Assembly (NCBI RefSeq): GCF_016862795.1
Contig: NZ_BONQ01000014.1
Span: 62,001-126,000, forward strand
Origin: Dactylosporangium siamense
Lineage (GTDB): Bacteria > Actinomycetota > Actinomycetes > Mycobacteriales > Micromonosporaceae
DNA: 64,000 nucleotides
Direction: 5' to 3'
Part shown: one piece after another, positions 50,373 to 60,119 of the stretch
How positions within the stretch are numbered: the first letter of the stretch is position 1
Layout of the letters: each line of letters opens with the position of its first letter
Notes under the pieces: model-generated
What the model was told of the DNA's origin: nothing
Seen by the model: the letters and a program-made list of their open reading frames with translations, nothing else
Database searches by the model: none
Translations under genes and position numbers: made by a program

Positions 50373-51608
50373 GTGGCTCTTGTGGAACGCCGCGCCAACG
50401 CCGCCCTCGCCGCGTTGTCGGTGGCGACATTCACGTTCGTCACCGTCGAGGTGATGCCGATCGGCCTGTTGACCTTGATCGCGGACGACCTGCACCGCAG
50501 CCGGGCCGAGGTCGGGCTGCTGCTCACGGGGTATGCGGCGGTCGTGGTCCTGCTGTCGGTGCCGATGGCGGCGCTGACCCGCAGGCTGCCGCGGCGGCTG
50601 CTGCTCGGCGCGACCCTCGGGGTGTCGGCGGCGGCGACGGCGATGTCGGCGGTCGCGCAGGGATACGCGATGCTGCTCGGGGCGCGGCTGGTCGTCGCGT
50701 TGACGCAGGCGCTGTTCTGGTCGATCGTGGCGTCGACCGCGACCGCGATGTTCCCGCCGTCGCAGCGGGGGCGCACGGTGGCCAGGATGTCGATCGGGGC
50801 GTCGCTCGCGCCGGTGCTCGGGGTGCCGCTCGGCACGTGGCTGGGCCAGCAGCTGGGGTGGCGGGCGGCGTTCGGGGTGATGGCGGTCATCGGGGCGGCG
50901 ACGTGCGTGGCGGTCGTGACGCTGCTGCCGGCGTCGCTGCCGTCGGGTGCCGCCTCCGCCCGCGCGATGACCCCGGACCGGCGGCGCTACCTGCTGCTGC
51001 TGCTCGTCACCTCGCTGGGCGTGGCGGGGTCAATGACGGCGCAGACCTACGTGACCCCGTTCCTGCTGGACGTGACGCACTTCGACGCCTCGTCGCTCGG
51101 GCCGCTGCTGCTGGTCTCCGGTGCCGGTGGGGTCGTCGGCACGCTCGTCGTCGGCCGTTTCCTCGACCGGCACCCCTGGCCCGCCCTGGCGGTGCCGGTG
51201 GCGCTGCTGTGCGCGGCGGCCGTGGTCCTGTATGCCGGCGGCACCGTGCGGGCCTTCACCATCGCGTCCCTCGCGGCGACCGGCGCGGCATATGCGGCGT
51301 TCGCGGCGGCGGTGCAGAACCGGGTGCTGCAGGTCGCGCCCGGCAGCACCGACATGGCGTCGGCCGGCAGCAGCTCCTCGTTCAACATCGGCATCTCGGC
51401 CGGCTCGTTCATCGGCGGCGTGATCATCGAGGACGTCAGCGTGCGGGCGGTCGCGCTCGCTGCCGCGCTGCTCATCGCCGCGGCGCTCAGCGCGCTGCTG
51501 GTCGACCCGCTGCTGCCGACGGCGGCACCCGCGGCCGGAGCGGCGCCCCAGCACGAACCGGTGAAGGCCGTCGCATGTCAGGAAAAGTCCGGTAATCCGA
51601 ACGTGTGA
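50373..51608 (+). CDS. MFS transporter, DHA1 drug-efflux type
   Basis: This 411-aa, 12-helix protein starts at GTG 50373 (ALVERRANAALAALSVATFTFVTVEVMPIGLL); a GTG at 50382 is the alternative. The GLL.LIADDL..S.AEVGLLLTGYAAVV..SVPMAALTRRLPRR block around residues 25-75 is the typical loop 2-3 of the AraJ/chloramphenicol-exporter group, and LVVALTQALFWSIV marks helix 4. It exports small molecules or sugars using the proton gradient. The following 224-bp gap to 51832 shows no gene. Confidence 0.92.
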   Translation: MALVERRANAALAALSVATFTFVTVEVMPIGLLTLIADDLHRSRAEVGLLLTGYAAVVVLLSVPMAALTRRLPRRLLLGATLGVSAAATAMSAVAQGYAMLLGARLVVALTQALFWSIVASTATAMFPPSQRGRTVARMSIGASLAPVLGVPLGTWLGQQLGWRAAFGVMAVIGAATCVAVVTLLPASLPSGAASARAMTPDRRRYLLLLLVTSLGVAGSMTAQTYVTPFLLDVTHFDASSLGPLLLVSGAGGVVGTLVVGRFLDRHPWPALAVPVALLCAAAVVLYAGGTVRAFTIASLAATGAAYAAFAAAVQNRVLQVAPGSTDMASAGSSSSFNIGISAGSFIGGVIIEDVSVRAVALAAALLIAAALSALLVDPLLPTAAPAAGAAPQHEPVKAVACQEKSGNPNV

Positions 51609-51832
51609 CGGCTGTCGGATCTTCTACATTCTCCCGTGTATCAGGCCGGAAAGACTGGTAATGCGTCCCGCCTGAACCGCTTCCACCTGGCAGAACATCG
51701 GCACAACAATTCACCCGTACCAATGCGATAGCAGCCGGAAGTGGACTCGGCGCGATGGGCGGGCTCACCTACGATCGGGCTAGTTCAAGCCGTTTCGGCA
51801 ATCGCGCAAGGACCGGTGAGGAGGCAGGCAAC

Positions 51833-53779
51833 GTGACGGACGAGCAGCTCGCGACCGTCCGCACCACGCCCGCCGAAAAACGAGCGCTGGCGCGACGCCT
51901 GCGCGACGCCGACACCCACCGCGCCTATGCGGCCTGCAACACCCTCACCGGTCCCCTCACCACCCCTGCCGGTCCCCATTTGCCGGTCGTGTACAGAAGC
52001 ACGGCCCGCCCGGCGCAGCGGTTCATGCTCAGCGTCCTCATTTCGCTGAACTTCCTGACCGCGATCGTCTTCATCGGCTGGCTCGCCCTGCCGCGGCACA
52101 TCCCAGGCGCCATGTCCCAGGCGGACGCCACCGACTGGCACGTGATCGTCGCGCGGGTCGCGTTCTGCTTCGTGATCCTGGTCGAGCTGGTCCGGCTGCT
52201 GCAGAACCTGGCGGTGTGGGTGTTCGCGTGGAAGGCCGCCGACCCGGTGCCGATGGTGCCGGAGCCGGGCCTGCGCATCGCGATGCTCACCACGATCGTG
52301 CCGGCCAAGGAGCCGATCGACGTCGTCGAACGGTCGCTGAAGGCGATGCAGAAGGTCCGCTACCCCGGGCACGTCGACATCTGGATCCTGGACGAGGGCA
52401 ACGACCCGCGGGTCAAGGCGATGGCGAAGAAGCTCGGCGTGAAGCACTTCAGCCGCCGCGGCAGGCCGGAGTTCAACCAGCCCGACGGCCCGTTCCGGGC
52501 CAAGACCAAGGCCGGCAACCACAACGCGTGGCGCTTCACCCACGAGCACGTCTACGACGTGGTGGCGCAGATGGACCCCGACCACGTGCCGCTGCCGAGC
52601 TTCCTGGAGCGCACCGTCGGCTACTTCCGCGACCCCGACGTCGCGTTCGTCGTCGCCCCGCAGGTGTACGGCAACATGTACGGCGGCTGGGTCGTGCACG
52701 GCGCGTCGGTGCAGCAGTACCTCTTCAGCGGCCTGATCGAACGCGGCGGCAACGGGCTCGGCGCGCCGCTGCTCATCGGCACGAACCACCTCTACCGGCC
52801 CCTGGCGTGGGCGCTGATCGACGGGTACCAGGACAGCATCATCGAGGACCATCTCACCTCGATGGTCGTCATGGGATCGAACAACCCGCTCACCGACCGC
52901 CGCTGGAAGGGCGTCTACACCCCCGACGTCATCGCCGTCGGTGAGGGCCCGACAACCTGGACGGACTACTTCAACCAGCAGAAGCGCTGGGCCTACGGGG
53001 TGTGGGAGATCCTGCTGCGCAGCAGCCGGAAACACCTGAGGAACCTCAGTGCCGGGCAGCGGCTCTGCTACGGCCTCGTGCAGTCCTACTACCCGAGCGT
53101 CGCGCTGTCCGCGGTGTCGGGCACCCTCGCCACCGCCGCCTATCTGGGCCTCGGCATCGGCGCGATGCGGGTCGAGTGGCAGCTGTGGCTGCTCCTGTGG
53201 TCGGCGAGCATGGGCAGCTGGGCACTGCTCTGGCTGTGGTTGCGCCGGTTCAACCTCGCGGAGCACGAGCGTCGCGAGCTCGGCGTGCACGGCATGCTCC
53301 TTGCCCTGTTCGCGGTCCCGGTGTACGTCGTAGCCGGGGTCGCCGCCCTGCTGCGCCGCCCGCTCGCCTACGCGGTCACCGCGAAGGGCCGCCTCGCCAG
53401 CGCCGACGGGCCGAAGTCGTTCCGGCTGCACGCGGCATGGGCGGGGGTGTCCGCGGCGCTGCTCGGGGTGAGCGGGTGGCTCGGTCACCACTCCGGCGCG
53501 CTGTGGTTCTGGTCGGCGCTCAGCATCGTCGCCGGGGTCTCGCCACCGCTCATCGCGTGGATCACGTGGCTGCGCAACCGGCGGATCACCGAGCAGGAGG
53601 CCGACCTGACCACGTCCACCGGCCCGCTCGTCATGACCGTGCGCGGCAAGGCCGCCGTGGTCCGCGAGTCGATCACCACGACGTCGACGATCCGGCTGTC
53701 GGACCTGCCGCACGTGCCCGGCCTCGACCTGATCGTGCCCGGCCAGCGACCAGCGGTGGTTGCGAAGGAGCCGGTGTGA
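51833..53779 (+). CDS. GT2 cellulose-synthase-like membrane glycosyltransferase
   Basis: This 648-aa protein starts at GTG 51833 with GAGGAGG upstream. Two N-terminal membrane helices (FMLSVLISLNFLTAIVFIGWLAL; VIVARVAFCFVILVELVRLL) precede the GT-A domain (TTIVPAKEPIDVVERSLKAMQ, DIWILDEGNDPRV, AQMDPDHVPLPSFLE as DxD, and TDYFNQQKRWAYGVWEIL as the Q-x-x-R-W product motif). Four or more C-terminal helices form the channel. Such processive synthases make and extrude beta-glycans. Translationally coupled to the GH26 gene (GTGA), it likely builds an exopolysaccharide. Confidence 0.93.
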   Translation: MTDEQLATVRTTPAEKRALARRLRDADTHRAYAACNTLTGPLTTPAGPHLPVVYRSTARPAQRFMLSVLISLNFLTAIVFIGWLALPRHIPGAMSQADATDWHVIVARVAFCFVILVELVRLLQNLAVWVFAWKAADPVPMVPEPGLRIAMLTTIVPAKEPIDVVERSLKAMQKVRYPGHVDIWILDEGNDPRVKAMAKKLGVKHFSRRGRPEFNQPDGPFRAKTKAGNHNAWRFTHEHVYDVVAQMDPDHVPLPSFLERTVGYFRDPDVAFVVAPQVYGNMYGGWVVHGASVQQYLFSGLIERGGNGLGAPLLIGTNHLYRPLAWALIDGYQDSIIEDHLTSMVVMGSNNPLTDRRWKGVYTPDVIAVGEGPTTWTDYFNQQKRWAYGVWEILLRSSRKHLRNLSAGQRLCYGLVQSYYPSVALSAVSGTLATAAYLGLGIGAMRVEWQLWLLLWSASMGSWALLWLWLRRFNLAEHERRELGVHGMLLALFAVPVYVVAGVAALLRRPLAYAVTAKGRLASADGPKSFRLHAAWAGVSAALLGVSGWLGHHSGALWFWSALSIVAGVSPPLIAWITWLRNRRITEQEADLTTSTGPLVMTVRGKAAVVRESITTTSTIRLSDLPHVPGLDLIVPGQRPAVVAKEPV

Positions 53780-54888
53780 TCACGCTGCCCCGGCTCATGC
53801 TCGCCGCGCTGCTGCTCGTCGGCGGCTACACGTTCGTGGTCGCGCCGCGGGTCGCCGCCGCGACCGGCCCCGCGGTCCGCTGGGAGACCTCCCGGGCCGA
53901 GCCGCGCCCGACCTTCACCCCCTCCCCTGGCCGGAAGGTCGCCTTCCCGCAGGCGAGCAAGGCGTTCTTCGGCGTGTTCACCTCCCGCGGCCCGACCGAC
54001 CTGACCGAATACGACGGGTTCGTCGCCGCCGCCGGCAAGGCACCGCAGGTGATGATGTTCTCGCAGGGGTGGGCGGTCGCCAAGACGTTCGACCGGCAGC
54101 CGTTCGACCGCATCATGAACCGGGGCATGCTGCCGATGCTCGGCTGGGAGCCGTGGAACTTCCGCTCCGAGTCCAAACAGGACAGTTCCCGCGGCAACCA
54201 GCCCGACTACCGGCTGTCGAAGATCAGCGGCGGCGCCTACGACGGCTACATCAAGGCGTGGGCGGCCGGTGTGAAGAGCCTCGGCTACCCGGTCGCGATC
54301 CGCTTCGCGCACGAGATGAACGGCTACTGGTACCCGTGGTGCGAGTCCGCCAACGGCAACCGCAAGGGCGACTACGTCGCCGCGTGGCGGCACGTGCACG
54401 ACCTCTTCGAGGCCGCCGGCGCCGACAACGTCACCTGGGTGTGGAGCCCCAACGTCGCCTACGACGGCTCGACCCCGCTGCAGCAGCTGTACCCCGGCGA
54501 CGACTACGTCGACTGGGTCGGCCTGTCCGGCTACTACGGCACCGGCGGGCTCGAGCAGTACCAGACCTTCGACCAGATCTACCGCAAGACCCTGACGTCG
54601 GTCACCGCGATCTCGAAGCGGCCGATCGTCGTCACCGAGGTCGCCGCCACCGACGCCGCCGGCCGCAAGGCTGAGTGGATCACCGACCTGCTCAAGACCC
54701 TGCCGAAGCACCCGGAGATCATCGGGTTCCTCTGGTACGAGTCGGTCAAGGAGACCGACTGGCGGATCGCGGCGACCCCAGCGGCGTCCAAGGCGTTCGC
54801 GACCGGGATCTCGCAGCCCTACTTCACCGCGTCCTACGCTCCTGACATGGTGCCGCTGGTCGTTCGTCGCTCCGGGAGCACATCGTGA
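53776..54888 (+). CDS. secreted or anchored GH26-type glycoside hydrolase
   Basis: This 370-aa protein starts at GTG 53776 with a signal or anchor helix (LPRLMLAALLLVGGYTFVVAPRVAAA). The catalytic barrel shows VAIRFAHEMNGYWYPW with the acid/base Glu, VTWVWSPN and KRPIVVTEVAAT with the nucleophile Glu, the GH26 (beta-mannanase/beta-glucanase) pattern. In the operon it probably trims or edits the polymer made by the GT2 enzyme, as endoglucanase BcsZ does in cellulose operons. It overlaps the next gene by GTGA. Confidence 0.9.
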   Translation: MITLPRLMLAALLLVGGYTFVVAPRVAAATGPAVRWETSRAEPRPTFTPSPGRKVAFPQASKAFFGVFTSRGPTDLTEYDGFVAAAGKAPQVMMFSQGWAVAKTFDRQPFDRIMNRGMLPMLGWEPWNFRSESKQDSSRGNQPDYRLSKISGGAYDGYIKAWAAGVKSLGYPVAIRFAHEMNGYWYPWCESANGNRKGDYVAAWRHVHDLFEAAGADNVTWVWSPNVAYDGSTPLQQLYPGDDYVDWVGLSGYYGTGGLEQYQTFDQIYRKTLTSVTAISKRPIVVTEVAATDAAGRKAEWITDLLKTLPKHPEIIGFLWYESVKETDWRIAATPAASKAFATGISQPYFTASYAPDMVPLVVRRSGSTS

Positions 54889-57299
54889 CGGGATACGTCG
54901 TCGGCATCGACCTCGGCACCTCCAACACCGTCGCGGTGATCCGCTCCCCCGACGGCCGGCGCCGCCCGGTCCTCTTCGACGGCGCCCCGCTCATGCCGTC
55001 CGCGGTGTTCCTGCAGGACAACGGTCAGCTCGCGGTCGGCCGCGACGCGCAGCGGCTGGCCCAGCTCGACCCGGGCCGCTACGAACCCAACCCGAAGCGC
55101 CGCATCGACGAGACCACCGTCCTGCTCGGCAACACCGAGGTCCCGACCCGGGAGATGCTCGCCTCGGTGCTGTGGGCCGCCGCCGTCGGCGTCGCGGAGA
55201 TCACCCGCACCCCACCGCCGGTCGTGCTCACCTATCCGGCGTCGTGGGCGCACACCCGCCGCTCCCTGCTCCAGGAGGCCGCGACCCTCGCGGGCTGGCG
55301 CCAGGTGAGCCTGGTCCCGGAGCCGGTCGCCGCCGCCCGCTACTTCATCAGCACCCTCAACCATCCGCTGCCGCTCGGCGCGGCCATGGTCGTCTACGAC
55401 TTCGGCGGCGGCACCGTCGACATCGCCGTCGTCCGCCACTCCCCGGACGGCTTCACCGTCGTCGGCGCCGGCGGCCTGCAGGACATCGGCGGCCTCGACA
55501 TCGACGCCACCCTCGTCGAGCACGTCGGCGCCCACCTGCGCCGCTCCGACCCCGCCGTGTGGCAGCGCCTGCAGGCACCGGTCACCGCGCAGGACCGCCG
55601 CGACCGGCGGCTGTTCTGGGAGGACGTCCGCGGCGCGAAGGAGATGCTGTCGCGCACCGCCGCCGCCCCGATCTCCGTCCCCGGCATCGAGGCGGCGCTG
55701 CACCTCACCCGCGACGAGCTCGAGGCGCTCGTCGAGCCGATGCTGCGCCAGACGATCGCCGAGACGTCCCGGGTCGTGGCGAGCTGCCGGCTGGCCCCGA
55801 ACCAGCTCACCGGGATCATGCTCGTCGGCGGGTCGTCGCGGGTGCCGCTGGTCGCCCGCATGCTGCACCGCGCCCTCGGCGTCGTGCCCACCGTCCTGGA
55901 GCAGCCGGAGCTGCCGGTCGCCGAGGGCGCCGTCGTCCACCCGGCGGAGCTCACCGGCACCAGCGCGACCGGCACCGCGTCCGTCGCCGGCCAGCTGCCG
56001 CGCCAGACGTCACCGGGCGTGGCGTATCAGACCCAGGGGTATCCGGCGCAGCAGCTCACCGGCCAGAGCGGTGTCGTCTACGGCACGCAGCCCACCTCGG
56101 CGCCTCCGGTCAGCCCGGCATCCCCGCACTCTCCGGTCTCTCCGGTCTCTCCGGTCTCTCCGGCTGACGCGCCCGTCTCCGCCGTGCCGGTGTCCGGCCT
56201 GCCGGTGTCCGGCATTCCCGTCTCCGGCATGCCGGTCTCCGGGCCACCGGTCTCGGCGCCGCCCGTGCACACCGCCGGCGCTCCCGCGACCGCTCCGGTG
56301 CTCCCGCACGTGCCGGCACGGCCCGCGAAGCGGCGCCGGCTCGCGCTGGTCGCCGCGGCGGTTGTGGCGCTGCTGCTCGTCGCCGGTGGTGCCGCCTGGT
56401 ACCTCACCCGGCCCAGCTGGGAGACCCTGCCGAAGGTGCCGACCGCGCTCGACGGCACCTCCATCGGCATCGAAGGCGCCGGCGCCGCGTTCTTCCACGG
56501 CAAGCTGTACGTCATCGGCGGCTACACCGCAGACCCGCCCCGCAAGTGGCTCAACACTGTGTGGATCTTCGACCCGGCATCCAACACCTGGTCACCGGGC
56601 CCGGGACTGGACTTCGGGACGTCCCAGATGGCGGTCGTGGTGACGCCGACCGATCAGCTGTACATCATCGGCGGCTACACGGAGACCGGCGCCACCGAGA
56701 ACACCTACCAGCTCAACGCCGCCGCCGGGCGCTGGGACGAGAAGACGTCATTGCCCGAGGCCCGCCTGGCGGGTGCTGCGGTCCACGACGGCACCACGGT
56801 CATTTTCGCCGGCGGCGTCGGCAGCGACGGCCAGCCCAAGGACACGATCTGGGCGCTGAAGTCCGACGGCCAGAGCTGGGAGGAACTGCCCGCCCGGCTG
56901 GCGCAGCCCAGGGCGAAGCTGACCGCGGCCACCGACGGCGCCGGCACCGCCTGGTTCATCGGCGGCAGCGGCGGCGGTCACACGTACGACGACATCGACG
57001 TGCTCGTGCAGCGCAAGCCCGGCAACCCGCGCAAGCTGCCTCAGCCCCGCGAGGGCGCCTCCGCCGTCAACCTGGCGGGCTTCGGCCTGTGCGTGCTGGG
57101 CGGCAACAACGGCGACAAGGTCTACCAGTGGTGGTGCGCGAAGGACGGCGTCGCCTCGCGGCTGCCGAAGCTCGCCGTCCCGCGCGCCGGCATGGCCGTC
57201 GCGACCGCCGGCAAGACCGTGTACGCCGTCGGTGGGTACAGCACCGCGAAGAAGTTCAACGGCAGCACCGACGCGGAACGCTTCACCACCGGCTCCTGA
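54885..57299 (+). CDS. membrane-spanning Hsp70-like ATPase / Kelch propeller fusion
   Basis: This 804-aa protein begins VTGYVVGIDLGTSNTVAVI. Residues 1-355 form a complete Hsp70 nucleotide-binding domain (phosphate loops GIDLGTSNT and VYDFGGGTVDIAVV; adenosine loop GIMLVGGSSRVPLV), but there is no substrate-binding domain. A Pro/Ser/Val repeat linker at about 375-475 (VSPVSPVSPADAP, GLPVSGIPVSGMPVSG) leads to one membrane helix (LALVAAAVVALLLVAGGAAWYL, about 485-505). The outside part is a Kelch propeller (GKLYVIGGYTADPP, QLYIIGGYTETG, VIFAGGVGSDG, TVYAVGGYSTAK). It probably couples an extracellular ligand or glycan to cytosolic ATPase activity. It is the third gene of the GT2 operon. Confidence 0.9.
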   Translation: MTGYVVGIDLGTSNTVAVIRSPDGRRRPVLFDGAPLMPSAVFLQDNGQLAVGRDAQRLAQLDPGRYEPNPKRRIDETTVLLGNTEVPTREMLASVLWAAAVGVAEITRTPPPVVLTYPASWAHTRRSLLQEAATLAGWRQVSLVPEPVAAARYFISTLNHPLPLGAAMVVYDFGGGTVDIAVVRHSPDGFTVVGAGGLQDIGGLDIDATLVEHVGAHLRRSDPAVWQRLQAPVTAQDRRDRRLFWEDVRGAKEMLSRTAAAPISVPGIEAALHLTRDELEALVEPMLRQTIAETSRVVASCRLAPNQLTGIMLVGGSSRVPLVARMLHRALGVVPTVLEQPELPVAEGAVVHPAELTGTSATGTASVAGQLPRQTSPGVAYQTQGYPAQQLTGQSGVVYGTQPTSAPPVSPASPHSPVSPVSPVSPADAPVSAVPVSGLPVSGIPVSGMPVSGPPVSAPPVHTAGAPATAPVLPHVPARPAKRRRLALVAAAVVALLLVAGGAAWYLTRPSWETLPKVPTALDGTSIGIEGAGAAFFHGKLYVIGGYTADPPRKWLNTVWIFDPASNTWSPGPGLDFGTSQMAVVVTPTDQLYIIGGYTETGATENTYQLNAAAGRWDEKTSLPEARLAGAAVHDGTTVIFAGGVGSDGQPKDTIWALKSDGQSWEELPARLAQPRAKLTAATDGAGTAWFIGGSGGGHTYDDIDVLVQRKPGNPRKLPQPREGASAVNLAGFGLCVLGGNNGDKVYQWWCAKDGVASRLPKLAVPRAGMAVATAGKTVYAVGGYSTAKKFNGSTDAERFTTGS

Positions 57300-57337
57300 G
57301 CGCCCGCGGCCATGACCGGCCCTGCAATCATCGAAGG

Positions 57338-57724
57338 ATGTCGAGCCTGATCCTGGCGGGCGTGGTGACGGCGGGCGCCGTGGTGCTGTTCACGGGGCTC
57401 GCCTTCCTCGAACGCCGGCGCTTCGCCGCGAGGCGCAGGGCGGCGGCCGCGCGGCTGCCCGAGGTCGAGCTCGACCCGTTCCACGCGCTCGCCGTGGCGG
57501 CGGGCTGGCCCGGCTGGACGACGGGCGACACGAGGCCGGCCGGCGCGGCGGCGGTGGCACTTGCCGTCAGGAAGGCGGCGGCGCTCGCCGCGACGGACCG
57601 CCCCAACCTGCTCCGCGAATACCGCACCCGGCTGCCGCCGCATCCGGCCCTCGCGGGGCTCGCCGCCGACCAGGAGCTGATCAGCAAGAGCGCCGGTCAG
57701 GACGGTGGCCGCGCGGGCCTATGA
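57338..57724 (+). CDS. small membrane-anchored hypothetical protein
   Basis: This 128-aa protein starts at ATG 57338 (MSSLILAGVVTAGAVVLFTGLAFLERRRFAARRR). One N-terminal helix is followed by a basic stretch and a soluble domain ending YRTRLPPHPALAGLAADQELISKS. I recognise no family. Its stop overlaps the response-regulator start (ATGATG), so it is co-translated with the two-component system and may be an accessory or target. Confidence 0.65.
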   Translation: MSSLILAGVVTAGAVVLFTGLAFLERRRFAARRRAAAARLPEVELDPFHALAVAAGWPGWTTGDTRPAGAAAVALAVRKAAALAATDRPNLLREYRTRLPPHPALAGLAADQELISKSAGQDGGRAGL

Positions 57725-58389
57725 TGCGTGCCGTGGCGCACGTGCTGGTGGTCGACGACGACCCACCCCTCGCGGACTCGCTGCGCCGTGCGCTCGTCTA
57801 CGGCGGCTACCGGGTCACCGTCGCCGCGACCGGTCCCGCGGCGCTGGACGCCGTCGCGGCGGAGCGGCCCGACCTGGTGGTGCTCGACCGGATGCTGCCG
57901 GGGCTCGACGGGGTCGGGGTGTGCCGGCGGCTGCGGGCGGCCGACCGGGACCTGCCGGTGCTCATGCTCACCGCCCGCGACGCCACCGCCGACCGGGTCG
58001 AGGGCCTCGACGCCGGCGCCGACGACTACCTCGTCAAACCGTTCGACTACGACGAGCTCCTCGCCCGGGTGCGGGCACTGCTGCGGCGGGCCCGCCCCGA
58101 ACGCCTCGAGTTCCAGGACGTGTGGCTGGACCCGGCCGCGCACGAGTGCCGCCGCGGCGACCTCACGCTCGACCTGACCGCCCTCGAGTTCCGGCTCCTG
58201 GAGCACTTCCTCGCCCACCCGCGGCAGGTGCTGAGCCGGGCGCAGCTGCTCGACGCGGTGTGGGGCATGGACTTCGCCACCGCCAGCAACGTCGTCGACG
58301 TCTACGTCGGCTACCTGCGGGCGAAGCTCGGGGAGCCGCGGCTGCTGCACACGATCCGCGGCGTCGGCTACGTCCTCAAGGCGCCGTGA
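57721..58389 (+). CDS. OmpR-family response regulator
   Basis: This 222-aa protein starts at ATG 57721, with 57724 or GTG 57733 as alternatives (AHVLVVDDDPPLADSLRRAL). The receiver has Asp in LVVLDRMLPGLDG, Thr in VLMLTARD and Lys in YLVKPFDYDELLARVR. The C-terminal wing is LDLTALEFRLLEHFLAHPRQVLSRAQLLDAVWG...VGYVLKAP. It is coupled to the kinase by TGATG. Genes around it encode envelope proteins, suggesting cell-surface control. Confidence 0.93.
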   Translation: MMRAVAHVLVVDDDPPLADSLRRALVYGGYRVTVAATGPAALDAVAAERPDLVVLDRMLPGLDGVGVCRRLRAADRDLPVLMLTARDATADRVEGLDAGADDYLVKPFDYDELLARVRALLRRARPERLEFQDVWLDPAAHECRRGDLTLDLTALEFRLLEHFLAHPRQVLSRAQLLDAVWGMDFATASNVVDVYVGYLRAKLGEPRLLHTIRGVGYVLKAP

Positions 58390-59729
58390 TGTCGATCAGG
58401 CTGCGGATCACGCTGTTCGGGCTCGGCGTCGCCGGGGCGGTCCTCGGGCTGTTCTGCGCCGCGGTGTATCTGCTGCTGGCCGCCGGTGCCGCCGCCGGAC
58501 AGGACACCGCCCTCGCGGCCCGAGCCGACGCGGTCGCGGCGTCCGTGACCGGGCTGCCGGCCGCCGCGGAGGGCCCGGCACCGGCCGCGGTCGACGTGCG
58601 GACCAGTTCCGACATCTTCGTCATGCTCGTCGACCCGCAGGGGCGCGTGCTCTACAGCACCGGCGCGTTCGACGGGCGTTTCCCATCGGTACCGGCGGCG
58701 GCGCTGACCGATCAGAAGTCCACTGTGGACATCGGGGTGCCGGTGCGGGTCGCGGTGCGGCAGGCCGCCGGTGGGCACGTGATCGCGGCGCAGCCGACCC
58801 GGAAGGTCACCGACGACCGGCGGGGGCTGTTCGTGCTGGTCTGCGTCTACGCGGTCCTCGCGCTCGCCGCCGCGGCCGGCGCGACCTGGCTCGTCACCGG
58901 CAGGGCACTGCGACCGCTGCGGCAGCTGACCGGGCACGTGGAGCAGATCGGGCGGGAGCAGGACTTCAGCCGGCGGCTGCCGCCGGTGCCGGTCCGCGAC
59001 GACGTGGGCAGGCTCACCGCCGCGTTCAATACGATGATGGAACGCCTGCAGGGCGGTTACGCCGCGCAGCGGCGGTTCGTCGCCGACGCGTCGCACGAGC
59101 TGCGCACGCCGCTGACCACGATCCGCAACAACGCCGGGTTCCTGCAACGGCATCCGGACGCGGCGCCCGAGGACGTGGCCGCCGCGGTGCGGGACATCGC
59201 CGGGGAGAGTGCCCGGATGAGCCGCCTCGTCGAGCATCTGCTGACCCTCGCCCGGTCCGACGCGTCGGGGCTCGAGCTGGCCGCGGTCGACCTGGGTGCG
59301 CTCGTCGCCGACGTGTGCCGGCAGGCGGAGGCGCAGCACCCCGGCCGGACGTTCCACCGGGCGATCACGCCCGCCCCGCCGGTGCACGGGTCCGTCGACG
59401 CGCTCACCCAACTGGTGTGGATCCTGCTCGACAACGCCGTGAAGTACTCCGCGGCCGGCGGCAACGTGTGGGTCACCGTGACGCAGCGCGGCGACCGGGC
59501 CCAGCTCAACGTCACCGACGACGGCACCGGCATCCCGCCCGGCGCCGAACGTCGGATCTTCGAACGGTTCCACCGCGGCGACGAGGCCCGCACCGGCCCC
59601 GGCGCCGGCCTCGGCCTGGCCATCGCACTGTCCATCGTGGACGCCCACGGCGGCACGATCGTCGCGGCCAACAACGCCACCGGCGGTGCGTCGTTCGTCG
59701 CGGACCTGCCGCTCTCATCGTCTTCTTAA
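58389..59729 (+). CDS. sensor histidine kinase (HAMP-HisKA)
   Basis: This 446-aa protein starts at ATG 58389. Helix ITLFGLGVAGAVLGLFCAAVYLLLA, an outside domain of about 120 residues (DTALAARADAVAASVTGLPAAA, VDVRTSSDIFVMLVDPQGRVLYSTGAFDGRFP), helix LFVLVCVYAVLALAAAAGATWLV, HAMP, HisKA (FVADASHELRTPLTTIRNNAGFL) and HATPase_c (LDNAVKYSAAGG, DDGTGIPPGAERRIFERFHRGD, GAGLGLAIALSIVDAHGG). It is a classic pair with the preceding regulator. The ligand is unknown. Confidence 0.95.
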   Translation: MSIRLRITLFGLGVAGAVLGLFCAAVYLLLAAGAAAGQDTALAARADAVAASVTGLPAAAEGPAPAAVDVRTSSDIFVMLVDPQGRVLYSTGAFDGRFPSVPAAALTDQKSTVDIGVPVRVAVRQAAGGHVIAAQPTRKVTDDRRGLFVLVCVYAVLALAAAAGATWLVTGRALRPLRQLTGHVEQIGREQDFSRRLPPVPVRDDVGRLTAAFNTMMERLQGGYAAQRRFVADASHELRTPLTTIRNNAGFLQRHPDAAPEDVAAAVRDIAGESARMSRLVEHLLTLARSDASGLELAAVDLGALVADVCRQAEAQHPGRTFHRAITPAPPVHGSVDALTQLVWILLDNAVKYSAAGGNVWVTVTQRGDRAQLNVTDDGTGIPPGAERRIFERFHRGDEARTGPGAGLGLAIALSIVDAHGGTIVAANNATGGASFVADLPLSSSS

Positions 59730-59774
59730 CCTCCGCTCATCGACCGCTCATCGGGCGGGGCGACGCTTGGCGGC

Positions 59775-60119
59775 ATGGCCGTGGTGCGGGGACTGCTCGT
59801 GCTGCAGGGTGCGTTCGGGCTCACCGGCACCCTCGGCGTGCTCACGCTGATGGGGTTCAACCCCCTCTACGCGGTCGCGCCGGTCGCGCACGCCGCGCTG
59901 CTCATGACGCTCGGCGCGCTGCTGCGGCGGCGCCGGTGGGCGCTCGTCACCGTCATCGTCGCCGAGGTCCTCGCCGTCGCCGGCTGGGAGCTGCAGCTGC
60001 TGCTCGGGCTGTTGCCGCAGCTGGACTTCACCGTCAACCTCACCGGCCTGCTCACCACCCTGGCGTTGCCGGTGACGGTGCTGGTCCTGTGCGCGAGCCG
60101 CGTGACCGCGCGTGCGTGA
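59775..60119 (+). CDS. small four-helix membrane protein
   Basis: This 114-aa hydrophobic protein (MAVVRGLLVLQGAFGLTGTLGVLTL) has about four membrane helices: residues 5-30, 33-50, 55-80 and 85-110. I recognise no family. It follows the histidine kinase by 45 bp and overlaps the next membrane-protein gene, so it is likely the first gene of a three-gene unit. Confidence 0.7.
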   Translation: MAVVRGLLVLQGAFGLTGTLGVLTLMGFNPLYAVAPVAHAALLMTLGALLRRRRWALVTVIVAEVLAVAGWELQLLLGLLPQLDFTVNLTGLLTTLALPVTVLVLCASRVTARA

